Below, one piece after another: positions 41,909 through 51,062 of a DNA stretch of 64,000 bases (position 1 is the first letter of the stretch; each line of letters starts with the position of its first letter). Below the pieces are notes generated by a model. The model was not told the origin of the DNA. It saw nothing but the letters and a program-made list of their open reading frames with translations, and did not search any database. A program made the translations under genes and the position numbers. The DNA comes from Oscillatoriaceae cyanobacterium Prado104 (lineage in GTDB: Bacteria > Cyanobacteriota > Cyanobacteriia > Cyanobacteriales > Microcoleaceae), in contig JALOON010000048.1 of the NCBI GenBank assembly GCA_025454405.1, positions 37,856-101,855 on the forward strand, in the 5' to 3' direction.

Positions 41909-42004
41909 TACAGCAGATTGCAAGTTTATGAAGTACACCCCAGAAACCCGGTTTCTTTAAGAAACCGGGTTTCTCTGTACCTCACATACCTGAAAACTGC
42001 TGTA
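41909..42004. repeat. MITE-like palindromic element, copy 2
   Basis: This 96-bp element starts TACAGCAGATTGCAAGTTTA and ends CTGAAAACTGCTGTA, with a strong central hairpin AGAAACCCGGTTTCTT / AAGAAACCGGGTTTCT. It is the inverted counterpart of the element at 15179-15277. Confidence 0.8.
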
Positions 42005-42096
42005 TATCTCAAATCAATAAATCAATCTCAAATCAATCGATCTCAAATCAATCGCAAATCGATCGATCTAAAATCTAAAATCTAAAATCTAAAATC

Positions 42097-43092
42097 TCAA
42101 CTGTCCCATCCCCAAACTAAGCGAGCACTCCACAGAACTATCAAACAGCCGATAGCTACCCAATCTCGGATTCTGAAGCGCAACTGATGCCATTCTACGC
42201 GATGTCGATCGGGACTTGTAAAGCCGCGAACTTGCATGGCGCTAGCGATTTGTTCTGCTCGCAAAAGTAAGTTTTCTAACAGCCTTTCGGCAATTATCAG
42301 CCAAATTTGAGCGGCGCGGCGCAATCCGAGTTTTTTCCAGTTTATAGCTCTGGTGCTGACCGATCGCACTAAGTTTTGAATTTCTTCCAATACTAGGGGA
42401 ATAAATCGCAAAGATAGAGTTAGTGTCAGGGCGATTTCGGTAACGGGCAAGCGCAAGCGGCGCAAGGGCTGCATTAAATCTTCGATCGCGGCGGTGATTT
42501 CTTCGCTAGCCGTGCTTAAAAGGTAGAGGTTGGTACTGTAAATTACAGTGAAAAATAGGGTGCTGACGTTGATAGCTAAATCCAGCGAACGCCTGGTGAT
42601 TTTGACTGGTCCTTGTTGGAAGAGAATGTATCGGTAGTTTGTAGGCTGGGGAAGCTGATTTTTGTTTGGGGATCGAGAATTGGAAGTTGGGGAATTTGAT
42701 CCGAAATTAAAACGTTTGTACCAGGGTTGTGGGGGGGCTGGCTTGGGAAGGGTGGCTGGCTGTTGGGCAAAGGTTAATTCGTCGGCTGGGAGGCGGGGTT
42801 GGTGTTCGGAAGGTAGGGCGTCAGGGGCGATCGCGCTGAGGCAAAATACTAACAGGCAAAATAGCAGCAGCAAGCCCATTTGCTGTTTCCACACGCGCAG
42901 GGGAATTTTGGCAGTTAGTGTCAGGAAGATTAACATTCCTACTAACAGCAACCGCCAGAGGGGATTGGCGAGGATGGGGGCGATTAGGAATGTCATCAAC
43001 CAGGCTAATTTTACTCTTGAGTCGAGGCGGTGCAGCCAAGTTACGGGTTGTTCTAAGTAGAGTCCGATGGGCAGAGACCTAAGCAAATCCAT
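42097..43092 (-). CDS. Energy-coupling factor transporter transmembrane protein (EcfT/CbiQ-like)
   Basis: This 331-residue membrane protein has the EcfT pattern: N-terminal spans (LDSRVKLAWLMTFLIAPILA; LLLVGMLIFLTLTAKIPL), a central loop rich in Pro/Ser (residues about 115-160), more spans (LAINVSTLFFTVIYSTNLYL) and the coupling helices with Ala-Arg-Gly-like motifs (LLLRAEQIASAMQVRGFTSP). EcfT links S components to the ATPases of group II ECF vitamin/metal importers. No ATPase or S component is adjacent, and the substrate is unknown. Nearness to der is usual in cyanobacteria. Confidence 0.82.
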   Translation of the reverse strand: MDLLRSLPIGLYLEQPVTWLHRLDSRVKLAWLMTFLIAPILANPLWRLLLVGMLIFLTLTAKIPLRVWKQQMGLLLLFCLLVFCLSAIAPDALPSEHQPRLPADELTFAQQPATLPKPAPPQPWYKRFNFGSNSPTSNSRSPNKNQLPQPTNYRYILFQQGPVKITRRSLDLAINVSTLFFTVIYSTNLYLLSTASEEITAAIEDLMQPLRRLRLPVTEIALTLTLSLRFIPLVLEEIQNLVRSVSTRAINWKKLGLRRAAQIWLIIAERLLENLLLRAEQIASAMQVRGFTSPDRHRVEWHQLRFRIRDWVAIGCLIVLWSARLVWGWDS

Positions 43093-43162
43093 GTTGTTGA
43101 TTTTAGATTGTAGATTTTAGATTATTTGAAATTTGAAATAGTTATATTCGAGATTTTATCTC

Positions 43163-43813
43163 CTAACTCATCTGCTTTCTCAACTCTCTCAGCATTTTGC
43201 TGCTACCCTCAGCAAATGCTCGATCGACCAACTGAGGAATTAATTCCAAAATCGGTAAGTCGGGAAAAGTAGGACTGGTAGAAGATTCAACATACTTCCC
43301 GTCAGTGAGAATGTTAATCGTAAATTTTTCTTCAGTATAAATCCACACTTCAGGAACTTCTAATGCTTCATAGATATCGAGATAAGTCAGGGAGGTTACA
43401 TCAGCTTCAATTGCTAAGTCAGGAGGCGGATCGACACTCATGTCTATTCTTTTACGATCGCGCACTTTTTCAGCATTTTGAATGTAAAAACAGGTATCGG
43501 GTTCGAGTCCGGCTGCTTTGGCTTTCTTCTTAAATGTTGTAGAACCAAAGTCTTCCCAATCTCGCCCTTGGGCATCCAGAAGCGTGGTGACAATATAGCC
43601 AATAATTCGGTGGGGTCTTTCGTGGATTGGAAGGGGTGACATAATTTCTAGTGTTCCTTGAATATAAGCGATTCTTGTTCTGACTCCTGCTGCTTCTCTT
43701 TCTTCAAGAATCGCTTCAAATTGCTCCCAGGTTACATCGCGGACAGTCATTAAACTACCTGGATTGAGCTGAATATTTTTAATAGGGATAGCGACGGGTA
43801 TGGTAGCAGTCAT
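43163..43813 (-). CDS. Uma2 family (DUF820) endonuclease-like protein
   Basis: In this 216-residue Uma2 protein, TVRDVTWEQFEAILEEREAA, IAYIQGTLEIMSPLPIHERP, GLEPDTCFYI (Glu-Pro-Asp), RIDMSVDPPPDLAIEADVTS (Asp and Glu of the PD-(D/E)xK core) and YEALEVPEVWIY are all typical. The start is placed at MTATIPVAIP (43813), where the family begins, not at the upstream in-frame ATG at 43936. Confidence 0.88.
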   Translation of the reverse strand: MTATIPVAIPIKNIQLNPGSLMTVRDVTWEQFEAILEEREAAGVRTRIAYIQGTLEIMSPLPIHERPHRIIGYIVTTLLDAQGRDWEDFGSTTFKKKAKAAGLEPDTCFYIQNAEKVRDRKRIDMSVDPPPDLAIEADVTSLTYLDIYEALEVPEVWIYTEEKFTINILTDGKYVESSTSPTFPDLPILELIPQLVDRAFAEGSSKMLRELRKQMS

Positions 43814-44332
43814 GGGTTTGAATTGCCTGAGAGAGTGTGGGAGTTGCGATCGAATGCTTTTAACGAGATTTTGGTGCGTGCGATCGAATTTTTGCATTAT
43901 AACAAATCTAATTGGATTAAAGAACTTAACAGGCAAACAATATTAATTAACGCGCCCCCAAGGAACCAGTTCAAAAAAGCTCGATCGGGCAAAAATTCAA
44001 GGTTCAGTTCGTAGGTTGGGTTGAGCGAAGAGAAACCCAACTCAGAAGAAAATATTGGGGATGGTAAACTCGGATTTACTATCATCTCCCTTGAGTTGGG
44101 CGGAGTGAAACGGAGGGTTCGTTAGAAAATATTGGGGTATGGTAAACTTGGATTTGCTATCATCTCCCTTGAGTTGGGCGGAGTGAAACGGAGGGTTCGT
44201 TCCTCAACCCAACCTACAATTTAAACTCTTGTTCGTCCGTCCAATGTTTAGATTGTAGATTGAAACTTTTGCTGTCATTTGAAATATATCATCAAACAGC
44301 TATTTTCTTTCAATTTTTAATCCCATCTAAAA
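43814..44332. other. Intergenic region with family E repeats and a tandem duplication
   Basis: No gene is present. Family E (GTAGGTTGGGTTGAGCGAAG) lies at 44012-44042, with the inverted half CAACCCAACCTAC at 44206-44218. Between them a unit of about 85 bp (GAAAATATTGGGG ... GTGAAACGGAGGGTTCGTT) is present twice in tandem at about 44046-44124 and 44127-44207. Confidence 0.75.
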
Positions 44333-45694
44333 TCACTTAACTCGCAAGGCTCGATTTGTGCTGCTTTGTTCCGATGTGCGAACTTTTTTGCCCCTCCAAA
44401 GCAGTCGCATTGGCGTACCTGTAAAGCCTAGATGTTTGCGAAATTGGCTTTCCATGTAACGGCGGTAATTTTCGGTGAAACGCTTCGGATCGTTGACAAA
44501 TAATGCGATCGTTGGCGGTTGCGATCGCACTTGAGTTCCGTAATAGATTTTTCCTTGTTTTCCTTGGCGGGTAACTGGCGCTGAATGCCAGCTTGTGGCT
44601 TCTTCTATTACTTCGTTGATGACGGCCGTGGGGACGCGGCGCTGGTGTTGGTCGAAGGCGCTGTCTACTAAATCTACAATTTTTTCAACGCGCTGTCCCG
44701 TTAGGGCGCTGACAAAAATCATTTCTGCCCAATCGAGGAAATACAGCCGGCTTTTGACTTCTTTTTCGTACTCGTAAATCGTGGCAGAATCTTTTTCTAC
44801 GGCATCCCATTTGTTGATAACAATGACGCAAGCTCTACCTTCTTGGCTGATGCGATCGGCCAGTTTTTGATCTTGGTCGGTAACTCCGTCTATTGCGTCA
44901 ATTACTAACAGCACTACATCGGTGCGTTTGATGGCTTTAAATGCGCGATTGATCCCGAAGAATTCGGCACCGTATTCGACATTTTTCTTTTTGCGAATGC
45001 CAGCAGTATCGATCAGGCGGTAAGTTTTCCCGCCCCGTTCTACTAAAGTGTCGATCGCGTCGCGGGTAGTCCCGGAAATCGGGCTGACTATAGCGCGATT
45101 TTCGCCGAGAAATGCGTTTAGCAAACTCGATTTACCGACGTTGGGACGGCCGATAATTGCTACTTTAATTTCCTCAATTTCGGGTTCCGTTTCTACAGGC
45201 AAGTGGGTAATTAATGCATCCAGCAATTCGCCAGTACCGTTACCGTGAATCCCGGAAATTGCATAAGGTTCTCCCAATCCCAATTCCCAAAATTCTGCAG
45301 CTTGGGCCAATCCAGTAGTTTCGGATTCGCACTTGTTGACGGCCAATAAAACGGGGACTGGCTGCTGTCTCAGCCACTGGGCGATAGCTTCGTCGCCACC
45401 GGTGAGTCCGGTTTGTCCGTCTACTACGAAAATCGCTGCGCTGGCTTCGGCGAGGGCGGCCATTGCTTGTTCGCGAATTAGGGGCAGAAATTCGGTTTCG
45501 TCGTCGAATACTAAGCCGCCGGTATCTACTACTTGATATTCGCGATCGCTCCAGTATGCTGGTCTGTAAGTGCGATCGCGCGTGATTCCCGGTTCGTCGT
45601 GGACGATGGCATCTTGGCTGTCTGCCAAGCGGTTGACGAGTGTTGATTTACCGACGTTGGGGCGTCCAATAATAGCAACTATAGGTAGAGCCAT
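44333..45694 (-). CDS. der: Ribosome biogenesis GTPase Der (EngA)
   Basis: Der is a tandem GTPase needed for 50S subunit maturation. The 453-residue protein has GTPase domain 1 with [10 protein letters not shown] (G1), DTGG (G3) and NKCE (G4). Domain 2 has [18 protein letters not shown] and NKWD, and is followed by the KH-like C-terminal domain ([20 protein letters not shown] and [20 protein letters not shown]). It is complete and typical. Confidence 0.96.
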   Translation of the reverse strand: MALPIVAIIGRPNVGKSTLVNRLADSQDAIVHDEPGITRDRTYRPAYWSDREYQVVDTGGLVFDDETEFLPLIREQAMAALAEASAAIFVVDGQTGLTGGDEAIAQWLRQQPVPVLLAVNKCESETTGLAQAAEFWELGLGEPYAISGIHGNGTGELLDALITHLPVETEPEIEEIKVAIIGRPNVGKSSLLNAFLGENRAIVSPISGTTRDAIDTLVERGGKTYRLIDTAGIRKKKNVEYGAEFFGINRAFKAIKRTDVVLLVIDAIDGVTDQDQKLADRISQEGRACVIVINKWDAVEKDSATIYEYEKEVKSRLYFLDWAEMIFVSALTGQRVEKIVDLVDSAFDQHQRRVPTAVINEVIEEATSWHSAPVTRQGKQGKIYYGTQVRSQPPTIALFVNDPKRFTENYRRYMESQFRKHLGFTGTPMRLLWRGKKVRTSEQSSTNRALRVK

Positions 45695-45776
45695 AAGGGT
45701 TTCAGCAGTTGAGCTGCTTTGTGAGTTGAGCTTTGATGTTTAATTATACCGTCTAATTGAGTAGTAAAGTTTTTAC

Positions 45777-45853
45777 CCCACCCTAACCCTCCCCTTAGTA
45801 AGGGGAGGGAGTAAGAGAAAAATTTTACCAATGATTTAAACGTGCTATACCAG
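45777..45853. repeat. Extragenic repeat (CCCTCCCCTTAGTAAGGGGA type)
   Basis: CCCCTTAGTAAGGGG is a perfect hairpin at 45792-45806, followed by AAAATTTTACCAATGATTTA and ending in GTGCTATA. The layout matches half of the element at 57183-57280, which has the same core and a related terminal segment. Confidence 0.65.
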
Positions 45854-45876
45854 CAAATGTAACTGAGATTTTTGCT

Positions 45877-47085
45877 ATGGAACGACTTATTTCTGTATTT
45901 GGCTTGACTGTTTTTGTTGGTTTGTCCTACGTATTTTCTGTCGATCGGCGCGCTGTTAAGTGGACGCCCGTATTGTGGGGAATTGCTTTGCAGTTGATTT
46001 TTGCTATTTTGATTCTTAAAACTGCTCCGGGTTTGGCAGTATTTAAGTTTTTTGGCGATTTAGTAACGCAGTTCCTCAATTTTTCCGATGCGGGGGCAAA
46101 GTTTGTCTTCGGCGAGAATTTTAACGAACATTTAGTTGCTTTTAAAGTGCTGCCGACAATTATCTTTTTCTCTTCGTTTATGGCGCTGCTTTATCACTAC
46201 AGTATTTTGCAGCGAGTAGTGCAGTGGGTGGCGCGGGTAATGATTAAAACGATGAAGACTTCCGGCGCGGAAACGCTGTCTTGTGCTGCCAATATTTTTG
46301 TCGGACAAACGGAAGCACCGCTGTTAATTAAACCCTACGTTTCGACGATGACACTTTCGGAACTTCACGCTGTCATGGCGGGAGGTTTTGCTACAATTGC
46401 CGGCGGAGTAATGGCGGCTTATATTTCTTTTGGCGTGTCCGCCCAACATTTAATTGCAGCTTCGGTAATGTCGGCACCGGCGGCTTTAGCTATTTCTAAA
46501 TTGCTGTACCCGGAAACTGAAAAATCTTTCACTGCTGGGGAAGTCGAAGTGAAGGTGGAACAAACTTATGCTAATGCGGTGGATGCAGTAGCTTCGGGTG
46601 CTAGCGACGGGTTAAAGTTGGCAGCGAATGTGGGGGCGATGCTGATTGCTTTTTTGGGTTTGTTGGCTTTTGCTAATGCAGTTTTAGGGTGGTTTGGTGG
46701 GCTGGTTGGCGTTCCTGGGTTGTCCCTAGAATTAATACTTTCTTATTTAATGGCTCCCGTTGCTTGGCTGATGGGTGTGCCTTGGGCTGATTGTTCTAAA
46801 ATCGGAGTAATTTTGGGGAAAAAGACGATTTTAAATGAGTTTATTGCTTATTTAGATTTGATGGAGTTGGTGAAGCAGCAGGCGATTTCGGAGCGATCGC
46901 AAATTATTGCAACTTATGCTTTGTGCGGGTTTTCTAATATTGGTTCGATCGGAATTCAAATAGGTGGAATTGGCGGGATGGCTCCGGAGCGGCAGGGCGA
47001 TTTGGCAAGGTTGGGTGTCAGGGCGATGATTGCTGGTTCTTTAGCTTGTTTTATGACTGCTTGCATCGCAGGAATGCTGTTATAG
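45877..47085 (+). CDS. NupC/CNT family nucleoside transporter
   Basis: This 402-residue concentrative nucleoside transporter has about ten membrane segments. Signature regions are AGAKFVFGENFNEH, FKVLPTIIFFSSFMALLYHY, ILQRVVQWVARVMIKTMKTS GAETLSCAANIFVGQTEAPL (core binding motif), GGFATIAGGVMAAYISFGV and CGFSNIGSIGIQIGGIGGMAP. It would import nucleosides with a cation gradient. It is a single gene. Confidence 0.92.
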   Translation: MERLISVFGLTVFVGLSYVFSVDRRAVKWTPVLWGIALQLIFAILILKTAPGLAVFKFFGDLVTQFLNFSDAGAKFVFGENFNEHLVAFKVLPTIIFFSSFMALLYHYSILQRVVQWVARVMIKTMKTSGAETLSCAANIFVGQTEAPLLIKPYVSTMTLSELHAVMAGGFATIAGGVMAAYISFGVSAQHLIAASVMSAPAALAISKLLYPETEKSFTAGEVEVKVEQTYANAVDAVASGASDGLKLAANVGAMLIAFLGLLAFANAVLGWFGGLVGVPGLSLELILSYLMAPVAWLMGVPWADCSKIGVILGKKTILNEFIAYLDLMELVKQQAISERSQIIATYALCGFSNIGSIGIQIGGIGGMAPERQGDLARLGVRAMIAGSLACFMTACIAGMLL

Positions 47086-47522
47086 CAGTTGATAGTCGGA
47101 AAGCTTTCGCGGTAGCCTCGATCGGAATTGATTGACAGTTGACAGTTGACAGTTGACGTTCATGACAGTTAGCTTCCATCGAAAATCCTCAATCCTCAAT
47201 CCCCAATCCTCAATCAAAAATCTCAAATCCAAAATCCCCAATCCCCAATTCCCCCTCTCCAATTCTCAATCTCAAATCTCAAATCTCAAATCGTTTGAGT
47301 TTGGTAAGATGCACGGTGCGCACCGCCAAATTTATTAAATAAAAGTTAAAATTTAAGATTAAAAATCTAAAACATGGTAGCAATTGATACTTTTACAGTT
47401 AAACATATAGTTTAAGAGATAGGCTATGATTGAAAATAAGCAGGAATTAACCCTGTGGAGGTGTAGTGTATAACAGCGAAAAACTAAATTATCCTTAAGG
47501 CCAAATCAATAGGTGGTGTAAT
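47086..47522. other. Intergenic region dominated by short tandem repeats
   Basis: GACAGTTGACAGTTGACAG heptamers (47126-47155) and an array of CAATCCTCAATCCCC / AAATCTCAAATCTC units (47185-47295) fill the first half. The second half (47300-47522) is AT-rich and is probably the promoter/leader of the cupin gene; no known motif was recognised. Confidence 0.7.
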
Positions 47523-48065
47523 ATGTCTGTTCTGCAACTAGAAAACGGTAGGATCTACAGCGAAATTGGGGCGATCGCGAGGCAACTAGATGCTTTAAAT
47601 ATAACGGTCGATCGCCAGCCAATTAAGAAAAATCCGGCTGTCGAACAACTGTTAGTCCAAGATATTTTGAACCCGGCTGAAAAACAGCAGGTACTGCTAT
47701 CGCTCAAAGGCGAGTTTGAAAATTTGAAGCGGGCTAGCGGTTATCAATGGTACGATTTAAAAGTGCTGCACCCCGGTTCGCCACAAGTTTACGCGATCGC
47801 CAATCAAAGCCACCGCACTCACACCCATAAAGATGCAGAAGTTTTGCACGTTTTAACTGGAGAATGCGTGTTCGGTTTCGTAAATTCTAAAGGTTCTCAG
47901 CTTCAATTACTGCTGCAAGCTGAAGAATGCATTAAAGTACCTCCAAATACCGAACATTGGTTTTATCTCGTTCCGCCGTTGTGCTTGAAAGCAGTGCAGT
48001 ATTACACGACCGCCGAGGGTTGGATACCTCAGTATACTAACAGGAAATTAGAAATTAGAAGCTAA
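47523..48065 (+). CDS. Acireductone-dioxygenase-like cupin
   Basis: This 180-residue cupin has a metal site of the ARD type: HRTHTHKDAEVLHVLTGECV (HxHxxxxE) and VPPNTEHWFYLVPPLCLKAV (second His). The final WIPQYTNR resembles the ARD C-terminus. ARD oxidises acireductone in the methionine salvage pathway, giving formate and keto-methylthiobutyrate. No other methionine-salvage gene is adjacent. AGGTGGTG precedes the ATG. Confidence 0.8.
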   Translation: MSVLQLENGRIYSEIGAIARQLDALNITVDRQPIKKNPAVEQLLVQDILNPAEKQQVLLSLKGEFENLKRASGYQWYDLKVLHPGSPQVYAIANQSHRTHTHKDAEVLHVLTGECVFGFVNSKGSQLQLLLQAEECIKVPPNTEHWFYLVPPLCLKAVQYYTTAEGWIPQYTNRKLEIRS

Positions 48066-48368
48066 ATGCAAGCCTTGTTGTTTGCGCGCGAGCGATGCGA
48101 TCGAACCTGCTTAAATTAACCCAACATCCGTAGGGACACAGCCGTGCTGTGTCCCTAATTCTCAGGTTTGAATGCTTGGTTTTTACTGTTTTTGAGGTTT
48201 TTAATTAAAAAAATATCTGCTCGATCGCGCGCCATGCAAACCCGATTAAAATTTCCACCCTGTCTGCCGTTTGAAAGGTGTATAACTTTTAATAGATCGA
48301 TAAAAAGATAGATGAAATGCGGGGTCGAGCGATCTAGAATAAAAATCATCGCTTTGATAAAATGAATT

Positions 48369-48644
48369 ATGACAGACACAACTGTATTCGATAAATTCTT
48401 CCGGAACAGCGAGGGAGAAATTGTTATCGCCCAGCCACCAAACCTACCTATAATTATCTGGTTTGCAGCAACTTTTCTCCAACTAATTTTAACAACTGGT
48501 AAAATCCATACGCTGTTAGACGCAATAGCTTTTGGCTCGCTGTTTACTTGGGCGTGGCTGGAAATATTTGAAGGTGTTAATTACTTTCGGAAAACTCTAG
48601 GTTTTTGCGTGCTGATAGCTGCGATCGCGTCAAGAATTTGGTAG
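48369..48644 (+). CDS. Small membrane protein of unknown function
   Basis: This 91-residue protein has a polar N-terminus (MTDTTVFDKFFRNSEGEIVI), an amphipathic Pro-rich joint (AQPPNLPIIIWFAATFLQLI) and three hydrophobic spans ending KTLGFCVLIAAIASRIW. It resembles small integral membrane proteins conserved across several phyla with no known role. A strong terminator follows at 48692. Confidence 0.65.
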   Translation: MTDTTVFDKFFRNSEGEIVIAQPPNLPIIIWFAATFLQLILTTGKIHTLLDAIAFGSLFTWAWLEIFEGVNYFRKTLGFCVLIAAIASRIW

Positions 48645-48691
48645 TCATTCCGTGCTTTCAAGCATAATTTTGGTCGTGACTGAAACGCTCG

Positions 48692-48719
48692 AAAAAGGAA
48701 GTGTTGGTGCTTCCTTTTT
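48692..48719 (+). terminator. Rho-independent terminator
   Basis: AAAAAGGAAG / CTTCCTTTTT form a 10-bp stem with an 8-nt loop TGTTGGTG, followed by more Ts. It lies 48 bp after the stop of the 91-residue membrane-protein gene. Confidence 0.85.
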
Positions 48720-48990
48720 TTACACCTACCGCATACCATTAACTTGCATCAAACTCGATCGAAAAAACCGGGTTGTTGCGAAACTACTCGCTCTCAGTCT
48801 TTATTACTTTCCCACTATTCAATTATGTATTTCTTTCTTCTTCTTCTTCTTCTCTTTGTGTCCTTCGCGCCTTCGCGGTTCATTCAATACAAATTCTTAT
48901 GGCGGTAAGGGAGTAATCCCAACGAAAAACTTGGTTTCTTGACCTGCACGCAAGTCATATTTATAATCAAATAAAGTACAACGCCATGCC

Positions 48991-49770
48991 ATGAGAGAAA
49001 CCATTATCCAAAAGATTATTTCAACCCTCCAACCGTTAGATTTCGTTCTCGCTTTGTGGCAAGGAGGTTCAGCAGCCCACGGATATACTGATGAATGGTC
49101 GGACATCGATATTGCGGTTGTAGTTGAAGATGACTGCGTGCAAAAAACCTTCGATATAGTGGAAAAAACACTCGCAGAAATTGACGAAATTGAACTCAAA
49201 TATAGAGTTCTCGAACCAGCTTGGCACGGTCAATCGCAATGCTTCTGGAAGCTTAAAGAAACCCCTCCATTTTTGTTGATTGATTTTGCTGTTTTTCGGC
49301 GCAGCAGCAAAAACGAATTTTTAGAAATAGAACGGCACGGAAATGTACCGATCGCCTTTGATAAAGCCAATCTCATCGTACCGCCACCTTTAGATAAAAA
49401 CCAGCATTTCTCGCAAATGCTAGCCAGATTTCACGAATTAAAAATCCGTTTCGATCTGTTGCAACCGTTAGTCAAAAAAGAAATTTATCGCGGGCATTTA
49501 GCAGAAGCGATCGGCAACTATCATGCTTGGACGCTACTACCGCTAGTAGAAGTTTTAGGCATGATTTACCGTCCCTATAGATACGATTTTAAACTTAAAT
49601 ATTTCAGCCGAGACTTTCCAGCAGAAATAGTCGATCGCGTCACGCCACTTTTCTGCATTGCCAATCTCGAAGATTTAACAGAAAAACAGCAACTAGCCGA
49701 ATCTTACTTTGCAGAAATCTTGCCAATTGCAGAACATCACCTTCAAAACTATCAAAATCAACTAAATTAA
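48991..49770 (+). CDS. Nucleotidyltransferase-domain protein (aminoglycoside-adenylyltransferase-like)
   Basis: This 259-residue protein has the polymerase-beta-type motif WQGGSAAHGYTDEWSDIDIAVV (GGSxxxG...D-x-D) and a third acidic residue in LLIDFAVF. The C-terminal half is helical (LARFHELKIRFDLLQPLVKK; AEAIGNYHAWTLLPLVEVLG), as in aminoglycoside adenylyltransferase-like proteins. The substrate is unknown; resistance activity cannot be concluded. The preceding 346 bp hold the 48692 terminator and a TTCTTC microsatellite (48833-48855). Confidence 0.78.
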   Translation: MRETIIQKIISTLQPLDFVLALWQGGSAAHGYTDEWSDIDIAVVVEDDCVQKTFDIVEKTLAEIDEIELKYRVLEPAWHGQSQCFWKLKETPPFLLIDFAVFRRSSKNEFLEIERHGNVPIAFDKANLIVPPPLDKNQHFSQMLARFHELKIRFDLLQPLVKKEIYRGHLAEAIGNYHAWTLLPLVEVLGMIYRPYRYDFKLKYFSRDFPAEIVDRVTPLFCIANLEDLTEKQQLAESYFAEILPIAEHHLQNYQNQLN

Positions 49771-49879
49771 CGACAAAAACAAAATAAATTCCTCGTATCA
49801 GCGTTAATCAGCGTTAATTGGCACTCATCAGCGGTTAAAATAATTAAGATTCAGCGATCGAGGTTCGCGAACTCTTAAG

Positions 49880-49918
49880 CTCGCACTGTCAACTGTCAAC
49901 TGTCAACTGTCAACTCTC
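49880..49918. repeat. CTGTCAA heptamer repeats
   Basis: Four to five perfect heptamers of CTGTCAA end directly at the pdxJ start codon, so the ribosome-binding region of pdxJ is inside the repeat and no Shine-Dalgarno is visible. Confidence 0.85.
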
Positions 49919-50638
49919 ATGACCAAACTCAGCGTCAACATCAACAGAATCGCCCTCCTGAGAAACTCTCGAAACATCGGCATCCCCAGCGTTACCGAAG
50001 CTGCAAAAACAGTAATTGCTGCCGGAGCTCACGGCGTTACAGTCCATCCCCGCCCTGATGAAAGGCACATCAAAGCCTCCGATGTTTACGAATTAGCCAA
50101 AATGCTAACCGTCGAATTCAACATCGAGGGAAATCCGTTTCAACCTCCATTTATGGATATAGTTTGCGATGTGAAACCGGCCCAATGCACTTTAGTGCCG
50201 GATGCTCCAGACGTGCTAACATCCGATAGCGGTTGGAACATTACCGAAAATCGCGATCGGCTCGTTCCAGTTATTCAAAAACTCAAAGATAACGGCATCA
50301 GAGTCAGCTTGTTTATGGATGCAGAACCGAGTCAAATGGCACTAGCAAAAGAAGTGGGAGCCGATCGCGTAGAATTGTATACGGAACCCTATGCTACTGC
50401 TTTTCGAGAAGGGCGAGTGGAATCAGTTTTTTCGCAATACGTTCTCTCAGCTAAAGCCGCGCAAGATGCCGGTTTGGGAGTGAATGCCGGACACGATTTA
50501 AACTTACAAAACTTAGCTAAATTTTGCTCGATTCCCGATATTTTGGAAGTATCGATCGGCCATGCTTTAATTGCCGAAGCTTTAGAAATGGGCTTGTCCG
50601 AGACAGTGCGATCGTACCTCAAAATTCTCTCCAAATGA
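49919..50638 (+). CDS. pdxJ: Pyridoxine 5'-phosphate synthase
   Basis: PdxJ condenses 1-deoxy-D-xylulose 5-phosphate with 3-amino-2-oxopropyl phosphate to give pyridoxine 5'-phosphate. The 239-residue TIM-barrel protein shows LSVNINRIALLRNSR, GVTVHPRPDERHIK (active-site His and Arg), FNIEGNP, IRVSLFMDAEP and GLGVNAGHDLNLQNL. It is complete. Its substrate DXP is made by Dxs, encoded 4.3 kb downstream. Confidence 0.95.
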   Translation: MTKLSVNINRIALLRNSRNIGIPSVTEAAKTVIAAGAHGVTVHPRPDERHIKASDVYELAKMLTVEFNIEGNPFQPPFMDIVCDVKPAQCTLVPDAPDVLTSDSGWNITENRDRLVPVIQKLKDNGIRVSLFMDAEPSQMALAKEVGADRVELYTEPYATAFREGRVESVFSQYVLSAKAAQDAGLGVNAGHDLNLQNLAKFCSIPDILEVSIGHALIAEALEMGLSETVRSYLKILSK

Positions 50639-51062
50639 AGGACGGGGCTTTAGCCCTCCGCTTCGCTGGGCCCATTTTCTTGGTAAGTCCTAAAAATAAT
50701 ACCTCAGGTAGGGTGTCAAACCCCTCGGTTTCTGGTAAGAAAATCCAGGCGCGAACCCAGAAACCGGGCTTTTTGGCTGGGAGCATTTTTTTCTAACAAA
50801 TCCTCTCAAAGAGCTGGGATTTTGCTCGATCGACTTGATAATATTATCAATTGTCTGCCTGCAGGAAAATTCAATTGCCCTGCAAGTTGAGGCAGCCCCT
50901 TAGTTAACTGGCTATCTGTTGCCAACAGATTGCGAACCCGTACAGAACTATTGCCCGTACCCGAAAGGGTTCTGTAGCTTTGCAACTAGCCAAACACTGG
51001 TTCCGATAAGCTCCGACAAACACAAGTAACGATATAGAACTGATTACCCCCCGAATTGTGAC
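50639..51062. other. Intergenic region with hairpins upstream of an exported-protein gene
   Basis: No gene is seen. It contains a family-like CCAGAAACCGGG fragment (50756-50770), a perfect 16-bp palindrome TTGATAATATTATCAA (50835-50850), a perfect hairpin ATCTGTT-GCC-AACAGAT (50914-50930) and an 8-bp stem TACAGAAC/GTTCTGTA (50941-50976). The last two would lie in the leader of the gene at 51063. Confidence 0.6.
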
